64,000 nt of DNA from Galeopsis tetrahit (Eukaryota > Streptophyta > Magnoliopsida > Lamiales > Lamiaceae), in NCBI GenBank assembly GCA_963675135.1, contig OY776121.1, forward strand, positions 69,084,265-69,148,264, written 5' to 3'. The translations under genes were made by a program, and so were the position numbers. This document shows, one piece after another, positions 49,243-59,255 of this stretch. The notes under the pieces were generated by a model, which was given only the letters and a program-made list of their open reading frames with translations, made no database searches and was not told the DNA's origin. Each line of letters begins with the position of its first letter. The stretch's first letter is position 1.

Positions 49243-50421
49243 ATGGCTGCAAATAGAGTGTGCAGTGTGCTTTTCTTTCTTATTTTGGGTGTAGCGATAT
49301 GTTCAGCGGCTAGGACTCTTCTAGAGGCTTCTAGCTACTATCCTCAAAACTATGGTGGTAATGTTGGTGGTGGAGGGGGTGGTGGTACTGGTGGAGGAGG
49401 CGGTGGGGCTGTTGCGGAGGGTGGCCATGCTTATGGTGGAGGAAATGGTGTAGGAGGAGGAGCAGGATATGGTGGTGGAGGTGGTGCACACGGTGGAGGA
49501 GGTGGTGGCGGAGGAGCTGGTAGTGGTGGTGGTGGTGGAGGTGGTTATGCCGGTGGTGGGGAGCATGGTGGAGGTTATGGAGTTGGAGGTGGTGAAGGAG
49601 GCGGTGGTGGGTATGGTGGCGGTGTGAATGGAGGTGGAGGCGGTGGAGGAGGAGCTGGAGGTGGTAGTGGTGGAGGAGGAGGAGGCGGTGGCGGTAGTGC
49701 TGGTGAAGGGCATGCTGGTGGCTATGGTGGTGGTGAAGGGGGAGGTATCGGGGGTGGGTATACTGCCGATGGAGGATATGGTGGTGGAAGCGGTCATGGT
49801 GGTGGTGGTGGAGCTGGGTCAGCTGGCGGAGCAAGCGCTGGAGGGTATGGAAGTGGAGGTGGTGCTGGAGGTGGAGCGGGCGGAGTTCATGGTGGTGGTT
49901 ATGGTGGAGGTGAAGGAGGAGGTGCTGGTGGCGGCGGAGCATTTGCTGGTGGGGCTGAAGGAGCAGGAGGCGGAGGATATGGTAATGGTGGAGGCGCGGG
50001 TGGAGGTGGGGCAGTTGCAGAAGGTGGTGGGCATGGTGGTGGCGAAGGAGGTGGTGCTGGTGCTGGCGGTGGTTATGCTGGTGGGGCGGTTGCAGGAGGT
50101 GGTGGGCATGGTGGTGGTGCTGGTGCTGGCGGTGGTTATGCTGGTGGGGCGGTTGCAGGAGGTGGTGGGCATGGTGGTGGTGAAGGTGTTGGTGGTGGTT
50201 ATACTGGTGGGGCAGTTGCAGGAGGTGGTGGGCATGGTGGTGGTGAAGGTGCTGGTGGTGGTTATGCTGGTGGGGCTGGGGCTATTGCAGGTGGTGCTGG
50301 TGGTGGACACGGTGGTGGTGCTGGCGGTGGTTATGCCGGTGGTGCTGGTGAACACGCAGGTGGATATGGTGGAGGGTCTGGCGGCGGTGAGGGTGGAGGT
50401 CATGGTGGTTATGTTCCTTAA
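49243..50421 (+). CDS. Secreted glycine-rich protein, cell-wall GRP type
   Basis: Single-exon frame of 392 residues, probably a structural component of the cell wall. I chose the ATG at 49243 because it begins a textbook signal peptide (MAANRVCSVLFFLILGVAIC, cleavage near SAA-RTLLEA) and lies just downstream of a TATA box; the frame is open further upstream but would bury the signal. After TLLEASSYYPQNYGGN the protein is almost wholly Gly with Ala, Tyr, His, Glu and Ser, as GGGYGGG, GGHGGGE and GAGGGYAGG units. Similar proteins include bean GRP1.8. Long antisense and offset frames over it are by-products of GGN codons. Confidence 0.9.
   Translation: MAANRVCSVLFFLILGVAICSAARTLLEASSYYPQNYGGNVGGGGGGGTGGGGGGAVAEGGHAYGGGNGVGGGAGYGGGGGAHGGGGGGGGAGSGGGGGGGYAGGGEHGGGYGVGGGEGGGGGYGGGVNGGGGGGGGAGGGSGGGGGGGGGSAGEGHAGGYGGGEGGGIGGGYTADGGYGGGSGHGGGGGAGSAGGASAGGYGSGGGAGGGAGGVHGGGYGGGEGGGAGGGGAFAGGAEGAGGGGYGNGGGAGGGGAVAEGGGHGGGEGGGAGAGGGYAGGAVAGGGGHGGGAGAGGGYAGGAVAGGGGHGGGEGVGGGYTGGAVAGGGGHGGGEGAGGGYAGGAGAIAGGAGGGHGGGAGGGYAGGAGEHAGGYGGGSGGGEGGGHGGYVP
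50020..50280 (+). repeat. Tandem 57-63 bp coding repeats in the GRP gene
   Basis: Four consecutive units encode variations of AVAGGGGHGGGEGAGGGYAGG. Nucleotide identity between units is very high (for example ggtggtgggcatggtggtgg recurs in each), pointing to recent unequal exchange or replication slippage. Confidence 0.85.
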
Positions 50422-51945
50422 AAAATAATGATATCACATGTGTTACTTTTGTTGTTCCACTTTGTGTTACACAATCTTAATGTATAACATGTGGATGGTG
50501 AAAAAAACAATCAACATACAATGTGTGCCATGCCAACACGTGTTAATAATTTAGAGAATGAAATACAAAGTGAAATACGATAAGTAGCATAGAAAATGTT
50601 GTTGTCTTACAACTAATTGATTATCCAAAAAGGATATTGATATGGGTTCTAATATAATTATGATAATAATTATATGTTATGTTATTTTGTATAAATATGT
50701 TTGATTTGACCGCATTTGAAATCATGTACCAAATTGTTATATACTTCCCTTGTTAAATTATATGTATGGAATTATGAAGATGTTTATTGATTTGAATACC
50801 AACTTGATACGTTGGAACAATTTAGAATTTAAATAAATAACCCAATTTGAAATTTAAATTAATTTATCTAAAGAACTAAAAGTCCTAATTGATTTTATAT
50901 AATAAATTTGTTATTAGTGTTGCGACGAAGGTGCACGAGCAAGAGCGACAATGTGACAAAGACGATGTTGCTCCCATGTGCGACATAATGTAAATTTTCT
51001 TCTCTTTCGTTTTCTTCAGTTGCATGGCAGAGAAATGATAATAGTGTGTTGGCTAAGTAGCATAGCAAAGGTGTCGTGAAACTTGAATTTGAAATTTGAG
51101 AATTTTATCATAGTGAATTCTAACAATAGCCCATGATGATTTTAACTTATGCATTACCTTTTCGTCACTCAACTTGTTACTACTATTATATTTGTATCTC
51201 ATTAGAGACTTATTTGAAGACATATTAACATAACTACATAAAATAATTATTTCTCACTTAATCTAACCAACTATATTTTTCACTTGATTTAAAATTTGAA
51301 TCGGTTAATATTTCAATTGCAATTCTTAAAATTTTTAAGAGTATTTAAAAATATATATATGTAATGATGGAATTAGTCAATTGTGTAGAGACCAAAAAAA
51401 AAAAAAAATTGCTTTTAATTTTTAAAAAAAGAATACATGATGAGATGATTTATTGATTCGTGAAAAGATCAAAGTCGGATCGAGGTGGGTAACAAAACGT
51501 TTTTTGCGGACTCCAAATTGATATCAACAACTCAAACTGAAATATAAAATCAATTTAATCGAAGAACCAAAAATTCTAATTGTTTTTATATAATAAAGTT
51601 GTTATTAATGTCGTGATGAAAGCACACGATATGTGCACAAGCAAGGACGACAGTGTGACAAAGACGACATTGCTTCCATGTTCAACGTAATGCACGTTTT
51701 CTTCTCTTATGTTATCTTCGGTTACGTGGCAAAAAAGGACGATAGCCTAGTGGTTCATTAGCGTGGCAAATGCGACGTGAAACTTGAATTTAATATTTTA
51801 AATTTTTTTTATCAAGGTGAGACATGAGAATAAGAACACTGTCATTTTAATTAAGACAAATTCTTGTATATAATTTGGGTTTTAATTTATTTGAATATAT
51901 CTTCAATTAAGATTTTAACCTGTGATATTATAACTAAGTTAAAAT
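50422..51945. repeat. Intergenic DNA with a diverged direct duplication
   Basis: Block A (about 50860-51100) and block B (about 51550-51795) share the same series of words in the same order: ctaattg, ttttatataataaa, gttattag/gttattaa, gtgcac, gacaatgtgacaaagacga/gacagtgtgacaaagacga, ttttcttctctt and cgtgaaacttgaattt. Identity looks like 70-75%. No coding frame is conserved. The ends are undefined; it may be an old tandem repeat or two copies of a dispersed repeat. Confidence 0.6.
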
Positions 51946-52160
51946 TGATAAAATTAAGGGAATGATCAATAAAATAAACTTGTATTCATCAAGAAGTAAA
52001 TTGTTGTGTACATCAATATATGCATATATACACTTGAGAAAGAGCGTAACTGACTAGTGGGCCTATGTGTAAATAATGCAATAATGCATAAATGACTAAT
52101 AATAAAGATACTCAATACCAGTATCAATAATAACATATATATGACTTCAATATTCCAATA
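51946..52160 (-). repeat. 3' LTR of Copia element 2
   Basis: In minus orientation the LTR begins tattggaatattg just after ccaacttgagagttag (a degraded purine tract at 52161-52176) and ends ttttatca. Confidence 0.88.
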
Positions 52161-52260
52161 CTAACTCTCAAGTTGGAGCGTGTAGATCTCGAATGCCCAA
52201 CTTGCTTCGAAGATAATGAAAACGGACATCTCTAACAGGCTTCGTAAAAATGTCTGCCGC

Positions 52261-53902
52261 CTAATTTTCCGTGGATACTTTGCAAGGCTTGGTGTCTCCA
52301 TTGGTAACTCGTTCCCTAACGAAATAGCAGTCCATCTCGATATGTTCGGTGCGCTCATGAAAGACCGGATTCACGGCAATATGACGAACAACTTGATTGT
52401 CACAGTAAAGTGGTGTGGCGTCGGCTTGATGAACTCCAAAATCTCGTAACAACCATCCCAGCCAAATAATTTCACATGTCGTGGTTGCCATAGCCCGATA
52501 TTCCGCCTCTGCTGAAGATCGAGACACAACTGATTGTTTCTTTGTACGCCACGGAATTGGAGAGCCTCCAAGTGTGATAAAATAACCAGTTGACGAGCGT
52601 CTTGTAAACGGACAACCAGCCCAGTCTGAGTCACAAAAGGCTTGAAGGTCGACGCTGCCATGTGCTGATAACATAATTCCTTGTCCAGGCGTGGCTTTCA
52701 CGTATCGCAGAACGCGATGAACAGCTGCCAGGTGACTTTGACGGGGCTATCCCAAGAACTGACCCAATTGATTCACCGTAAATACAATGTCTGGTCGAGT
52801 AACAATGAGATAAAGGAGGCGACCAACTAGACGACGGTATTGAGTAGCATCCACGAGAGGCGTATCATCGTCAAGTCGTAATTTGAGATTTTTTTTCCAT
52901 GGGGAACTCACTGGGGCGACATCCTTGCAAACCACTTTCCTCCAAAATATCAAGAGCATACTTTCGTTGGCTTAACACAAAACCATCTGGGGATCGAGCC
53001 ACCTCAATCCCAAGAAAATACTTTAAAGTGCCCAAATCTTTAATGCTAAATTTGTCATCTGGGTATCGTTTAACATAAGTAATTTGATTGGAATCATTAC
53101 CTGCTAATATAACGCCATCGACGTAAATGAGTATGGAAACGTAGGTGGTCCCCTTTCAAAAGATGAAAAGGGAATGATCGACAAGCGATTGTCGGAAACC
53201 AATTTGGATTAGGGCGTTGGTAACTTTATTGTACTAATTACGAGAGACTTGACGGAGACAATAGAGTGATTTTTGGAGCTTGCAAACTCGTGTTTTCCTT
53301 TCCTTTGCAAATCCTTGTGGAATTGGCATGTAGACGTTTTCATGAAGATCTCCATAAAGGAAAGCATTGTTGACATCCAATTGGTGAACCTCCAATTTTC
53401 GTCGTGCGGCAATGCTCAATAAACAGCGAACGGTAACTAGCTTAGCTATCGGGGCGAATGTCTCATGGAAATCGATTCCTTCGATTTGGGTATATCGTTT
53501 CACAACTAAACGAGCTTTGTATCGTTCTACGTCACCATTGGGCTTATATTTGATTTTTTAGACCCACTTAGATCCCATAACTTTCTTTCCATGTGGCAAG
53601 TCTGCTAAAGTCCATGTTCCATTAGTTTCCACGACTCGTATTTCCTTTTCCATAGCTTCTCGCCATAACGAGTCTTTAACAGCCTGAGTGAAAGACTTTG
53701 GCTCATAACGAGATGTGATGGCCGTAAAAAATGCTTTGTGAGCAGGAGAGAATCTATCATAAGCGACAAAATTTGATAAAGGGTGTACCGTTGAGGCAAT
53801 TGAATGATCGACTGGTGGTGGCAAATTTGTTTCATACACATTCAAGTGTTTGGGACATGTCCGTATTCGATGGCTGATACGCAACACAATGGGAGCTGGC
53901 AC
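52261..53902 (-). pseudogene. Copia RT and RNase H remnants
   Basis: Read on the minus strand, 53902-53558 has the RT entry region (SFTQAVKDSLWREAMEKE, NGTWTLADLPHGKK), then a stop. Next, 53503-53234 has HETFAPIAKLVTVRCLLSIA and QLDVNNAFLYGDL. At 53114-53125 the catalytic motif reads YVDG where active enzymes have YVDD. Pieces at 52959-52747 and 52701-52261 follow, the last with the RNase H motifs CDSDWAG and SSAEAEYRA. Several frameshifts and stops separate the pieces. Confidence 0.88.
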
Positions 53903-54117
53903 AGGTTCAAGGGAATTAGTAGACTGTGTGTAGGGATGGCAAAATAATCTATCCCGAAGTCGACCCGCCCTGCTTTGAGAGGTTTAGATCCGCCCTGCCC
54001 CATCCTTAAAACAAGGCAAATCTGCCCCGCCCCGCACGCAGGGCAGGGCAGGCATGGATACATGTATTATAAAAACCTGCCCTGCCCTGCCCTGAATATA
54101 AAAAAAAATTATATTAG

Positions 54118-54148
<31 letters not shown>

Positions 54149-54922
54149 TAATTATGTGAGTATGTGACCCACTAACCCTAATTGAACTTACCCCGCCGCT
54201 TACTGCCTTACTCTCTCACTCTCACAATTTCACAAAAGTCTAAAGCACAATTTACCCATCCAGCCATCCTACAGACGTACGCTGTCTTCCGTCGACTGTC
54301 CAGCAGTCCAGGTCCTCCGATCACCAGCGCCGCTCAGGCCCACACCTACCACCGACGAGGCGACGACTCCATTCAGGTAAGCAGTCTATTTTTTTTTCGT
54401 TATCTTCTATTTTAATTTGTTTAATATACTAGTTTCCCCCAAATAAAAAAAAAAGGTATTTGTCAATTAATATTCCAACTTCGATGCTGTATAATATTGG
54501 ATTTCTTTGGATTTGTCAATTAATATACTAGGAGATAGTTATATTTCTTTGGATTTATCAATTAATTGCTCATATACAATCAAAAATGGATATTATATTT
54601 CTAAAAAAATGCTCATATAAGTGGTTGAATAATCTGGTCAGAAATTAATATTTAATATTTCAATAATCTGGTAAGAATTTGGGCATCGTATATTTTAATC
54701 TGGTCAAAAATTAATATTTAATATTTGAATAATCTAGTTAGAATTTGGTCAGAATAATCTGAATAGAGAATAAAGATTAATTTTATATTTGTTGCTTAAT
54801 TTCTGTTAAATATTAAATATGAATTTTCTAATTCTTGTTGTTAAATAGGTACTGATAGTCTAATACATGTATTCCAGTGAATCCAGTTGTTAAAATTGTT
54901 TTTTTTTTTTGTAGGTTTAATA

Positions 54923-56687
54923 ATGGCTGGTCAAGAGGCATTCGATTCTCTATCAGCCATGTCACCAAATAGCCTTCAAGGTTTATCCGACTCTCCAATT
55001 CCGTCTCCTTCTCCAATTTTGTCTCCATCTCCATCTCCTATGCCATCTCCAGCTGTAGTTGGCTCTCCCATGACACCCGACCCTTCTCCGGTTACGGAGA
55101 ATCTTCCAAATGGGGATGAAGATGCTCGTAATAATACAAAAGCACCGGGCGACACTACAGGAAAACTATATACTCAAAAGTGTGGGATCATTATGAAAGA
55201 ATGGAAATTGATGGAAAAAAGAAAGTCAAATGTAAGTATTGCTCTACATTGTTGTTGGGTGAACCTAGTCATTTGAAAAACCATCAAGATAGATGTCCTA
55301 AAAATAAAACGATGGATATACGACAACAGATTTTGCAAGCTAATTTCAATAAGGACAAATTTGAATGTCTGCCATTCAAATTTGATAAAGACATATCTCG
55401 CCAAAAACTTGCAAAAATGGTTATTTTGCATGAGTATCCTTTGATGATTGTGGAGCATGAAGGATTTAGGGAATTCTGTAGTTCTTTGAATCCTCTCTTT
55501 CAAGTTGTGTCAAGAAACACGGTTAAAGGAGATTGCATAAAGATATACGAGAGTGAGAAGGATGTCACATTGAAAATTTGGGAAAAGAATGATGGTCGGG
55601 TAGCCGTGACAACTGATATGTGGACATCCTCATTCCAAAGGAAAGGTTTCGCGGTGGTCACAACTCACTTCATTGACAATGGTTGGAAGATGCAGAGTCG
55701 GATTATCAGGTATATATATTAATTTTATACACATTTTCAATGAATTTTCAGAATTACTACTTACTAATGTTATATTATATGTGACGTTATTTTTGTAGGT
55801 TTGTCTATGTTCCAAGTCTGCATACAAGTGATGCTCTTTGTGAAGCATTATTTCAGTGTCTTTTGGATTGGAACCTAGATCAAAAGATATCTTCTGTGAC
55901 TGTGGACAATTGTTCAACAAATGACGCAATGTTGAATTCACGTGTAAACAAGCTTCCCTTTGATGCACTCTTGCTAAATATTGGTTGTATGTGCATGGAG
56001 TTATGGGGGTGAAAACCATTGTTGATCCTAGGTATAAATCTGATTTGTTGGAGTACTACTTTGGAAAGATTTATGTGAGTAATGTTGATTATGAGGTTGA
56101 AAATGTTCTTGTGTTTATGTCGTGAGTTGCTTGATCAAAATGAGATAGATTGCTAAAATGAAGATATTGATAGGTGTGGTCCAAGTTTGGTTAATGAATC
56201 TTCAAAAAAATTGGTGTGCCTAAGTGGTTTTGATTTGTACACATCTAGAAAGAAAAGAAAACCTGTGAGGTCAGAATTAGATCTATACTTGGAGGAGGGT
56301 GTGGTGCCTAGAACTGAGGATTTTGATGTATTAATATGGTGGAAGTCCAATAGGGTTAAGTATCCAATCTTGAGTCGGATTGCAAGAGATGTTTTAGCAA
56401 TTCCTGTTTCCACTGTTGCTTCGGAATCTGCTTTTAGTACAAGTGGTAGGTTGATTAGCCCCCATCGTAGTAGACTTCACCCAACGACAGTTGAGACGTT
56501 GATGTGTGCACAAAGTTGGTTATCGTCTCAGATGAAAGGTAACTACTAACTTTTTTCTTATTAACATAAACTAATGTGATATAACTATATAATTCCCATT
56601 CATATTATTTTCTTTGTAGATGAACATGCTAAAGAATATGTTCTTTATGGTGAGGATGATGAGAATAACGAAGTAATTGAAAGTTAA
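54923..56687 (+). pseudogene. hAT transposase copy A, frameshifted and internally deleted
   Basis: A leader exon (about 54180-54376) and intron precede the ATG at 54923. The first frame is a Ser-Pro-rich N-terminus (SPIPSPSPILSPSPSPMP). A frameshift before 55160 leads to a BED zinc finger (VWDHYERM, CKYCSTLL, SHLKNHQDRC), then TTDMWTS. An intron (about 55708-55798) follows. The next exon has VDNCSTND but loses about 520 bp relative to copy B after FDALLL (55975). A C-terminal hAT dimerisation domain is present (STVASESAFSTSGR), as is a short last exon ending at 56687. A TAA at about 56154 adds a stop that copy B lacks. Confidence 0.88.
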
Positions 56688-57083
56688 AATGGACGAGGAT
56701 GAAGATAATGAAGGAGAACTGGAGAATAGAGCACTGTCACTCTATTGAAGAATTAAACTTGGAATGATATTTTAATATTTTAGAATAACTTTTGTTTGTT
56801 ATTCAGTATTTTGTTGTTTAGTATTTTGGATTTGATTATTTTGTTTGATGTTAAGTATTTTGAATATGACTTAGTGAATTTCTAATGTTTAATTTAATTG
56901 TGGATTTTTAATATTTATTTTATTGTTTAATTTAATTTAATCTGCATATTTTACTTGGACTTTTGGAGTGCACGGGGTAGGGCAAGGCAATGACTTGCAC
57001 AAGGCAGGGCAGGGCACGAAATGTTGCCCCGCAGCAGGTCGCAGGGCAGGGCAGGGCAAATACTTATGAACGCAGGGCAGATT

Positions 57084-58720
57084 TGAAAATTCGGGAAAAG
57101 AATGATGGTCGGGTAGCCGTGACAACTGATATGTGGACATCCTCATTCCAAAGGAAAGGTTTCATGGCGGTCACAACTCACTTCATTGACAATGGTTGGA
57201 AGATGCAGAGTCGGATTATCAGGTATATATATTAATTTTATGCACATTTTCAATGAATTTTCAGAATTACTACTTACTAATGTTATATTATATGTGACGT
57301 TATTTTTGTAGGTTTATCTATGTTCCAAGTCTGCATACAAGTGATGCTCTTTGTGAAGCATTATTTCAGTGTCTTTTGGATTGGAACCTAAATCAAAAGA
57401 TATCTTCTGTGATTGTGGACAATTGTTCAACAAATGACGCAATGTTGAATTCACTTGTAAACAAGCTTCCCTTTGATGCACTCTTGCTTGGTGGTAAGCT
57501 CATCCATATGCGTTGTTGTGCGCATATACTAAATTTAATTGTGAAGGATGGTTTGGATGTCATTGATGGAGCAGTTAAAAACATAAGAGACAGTGTTGCT
57601 TATTGGTCGGGCACACCAAAAAGATGGGAGAAGTTTGAGGAAACAGCTCGCCAAGTTAAAGTTGCGACTACTAAAAAACTTGCTCTTGATTGTAAAACAC
57701 GCTGGAACTCAACTTATCTGATGCTACAAACAACTCTTGATTACAAAGATGTTTTTTCACGCTTGAAGTTTCGTGATACAAAATACAAGTGCACTCCAAG
57801 TGAGGATGAATGGAAGATGACCAAAGAAATTTGTGGTAAGCTCCAATTATTTTATGATGCTACTGAGCTATTCTCGGGCACTCAATATCCTACTGCTAAT
57901 TTGTTCTTTCCACATATTTGCGAGATCAAATTGGCTTTAGTTGAATGGAGTGTTTGTGGTGTTTATATTATTGAAAAAATGGCTCAAAGTATGATAGAAA
58001 AATTTGATAAATATTGGTTGTATGTGCATGGAGTTATGGGGGTGGACACCATTGTTGATCCTAGGTATAAATCTGATTTGTTGGAGTACTACTTTGGAAA
58101 GATTTATGTGAGTAATGTTGATTATGAGGTTCAAAATGTTCTTGTGTTTATGCTGTGAGTTGCTTGATCAATATGAGAGAGATTGCCAAAATGAAGATAT
58201 TGATAGGTGTGGTCCAAGTTTGGTTAATGAATCTTCAAAAAAATTGGTGTGCCTAAGTGGTTTTGATTTGTACACATCTAGAAAGAAAAGAAAACTTGTG
58301 AGGTCAGAATTAGATCTATACTTGGAGGAGGGTGTGGTGCCTAGAACTGAGGATTTTGATGTATTAATATGGTGGAAGTCTAATAGGGGTAAGTATCCAA
58401 TCTTGAGTCGGATTGCAAGAGATGTTTTAGCAATTCATGTTTCCACTGTTGCTTCGGAATCTGCTTTTAGTACAAGTGGTAGGTTGATTAGCCCCCATCG
58501 TAGTAGACTTCACCCAACGACAGTTGAGACGTTGATGTGTGCACAAAGTTGGTTATCGTCTCAAATGAAAGGTAACTACTAACTTTTTTCTTATTAACAT
58601 AAACTAATGTGATATAACTATATAATTCTCATTCATATTATTTTTTTTGTAGATGAACATGCTAAAGAATATGTTCTTTATGGTGAGGATGATGAGAATA
58701 ACGAAGTCATTGAAAGGTAA
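57084..58720 (+). pseudogene. hAT transposase copy B, 5'-truncated
   Basis: It begins at about 57084 within the exon before TTDMWTS, so the start codon, N-terminus and BED finger are missing. The intron at about 57222-57311 is conserved. The middle exon (57312-58158) keeps VDNCSTND, MRCCAHILNLIVKDGL, CKTRWNSTYLML and VDPRYKSDLLEYYFG. A 1-nt shift near 58140-58160 separates it from the dimerisation domain (WWKSNRGKYPILSRIARDVL, SESAFSTSGRLISPHRSRL). The last exon ends at 58720. No promoter or start is available to it except by read-through from copy A. Confidence 0.88.
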
Positions 58721-59255
58721 AATGGACGAGGATGAAGATAATGAAGGAGAATTGGAGAATTGAGCACTGTCACTCTATTGAAGAATTAAACTTGGAATGA
58801 TATTTTAATATTTTAGAATAACTTTTGTTTGTTGTTCAGTATTTTGTTGTTTAGTATTTTGGATTTAATTAGTTTGTTTGCTTTTAAGTATTTTGGATTT
58901 GATTATTTTGTTTGATGTTAAGTATTTTGGATATGACTTAGTGAATTTCTAATGTTTAATTTAATTGTGGATTTTTAATATTTATTTTATTGTTTAATTT
59001 AATTTAATCTGCATATTTTACTTGGACTTTTGGAGTGCACGGGGTAGGGCAGAGCAGGGCAAGGCAATGACTTACACAGGGCAGGGCACGAAATGTTGCC
59101 CCGCAGCAGGTCGCAGGGCAGGGCAAGGCAGATTTGGATATTTAACTATATGCTCTGCTCTGCCCCATTGCCATCCCTAACTGTGTGGCATTGCGCACAA
59201 TTGTCTCGGCCTCGGCTTGGGAGCTGGGAACATGCTGCACAAGTGGTGAAGCTGC

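Larger units (their letters stand above)
53931..59179 (+). mobile_element. hAT transposon, composite of two head-to-tail copies
   Basis: Termini are tagggatggcaa and, in reverse complement, tagggatggcaa. A perfect 8-bp target duplication, actgtgtg, lies at 53923-53930 and 59180-59187 in the Copia pol region. Clusters of gccctgccc/cagggcagg words lie just inside both ends and once more at about 56975-57080. Inside are copy A (whole 5' half, internal deletion, nearly whole 3' end) and copy B (5'-truncated, intact middle and 3' end). Both derive from a BED-finger hAT transposase of the Ac/RICESLEEPER type. Neither copy is intact, so the element is non-autonomous today. Confidence 0.93.

Noticed and set aside
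49321..50403. Long frames on the minus strand and in offset frames over the GRP gene, rich in Thr/Ser, His/Leu or Val/Glu
   Set aside because: They arise from GGN codon repetition, lack signal peptides or known domains, and disappear as candidates once the secreted GRP frame is accepted.
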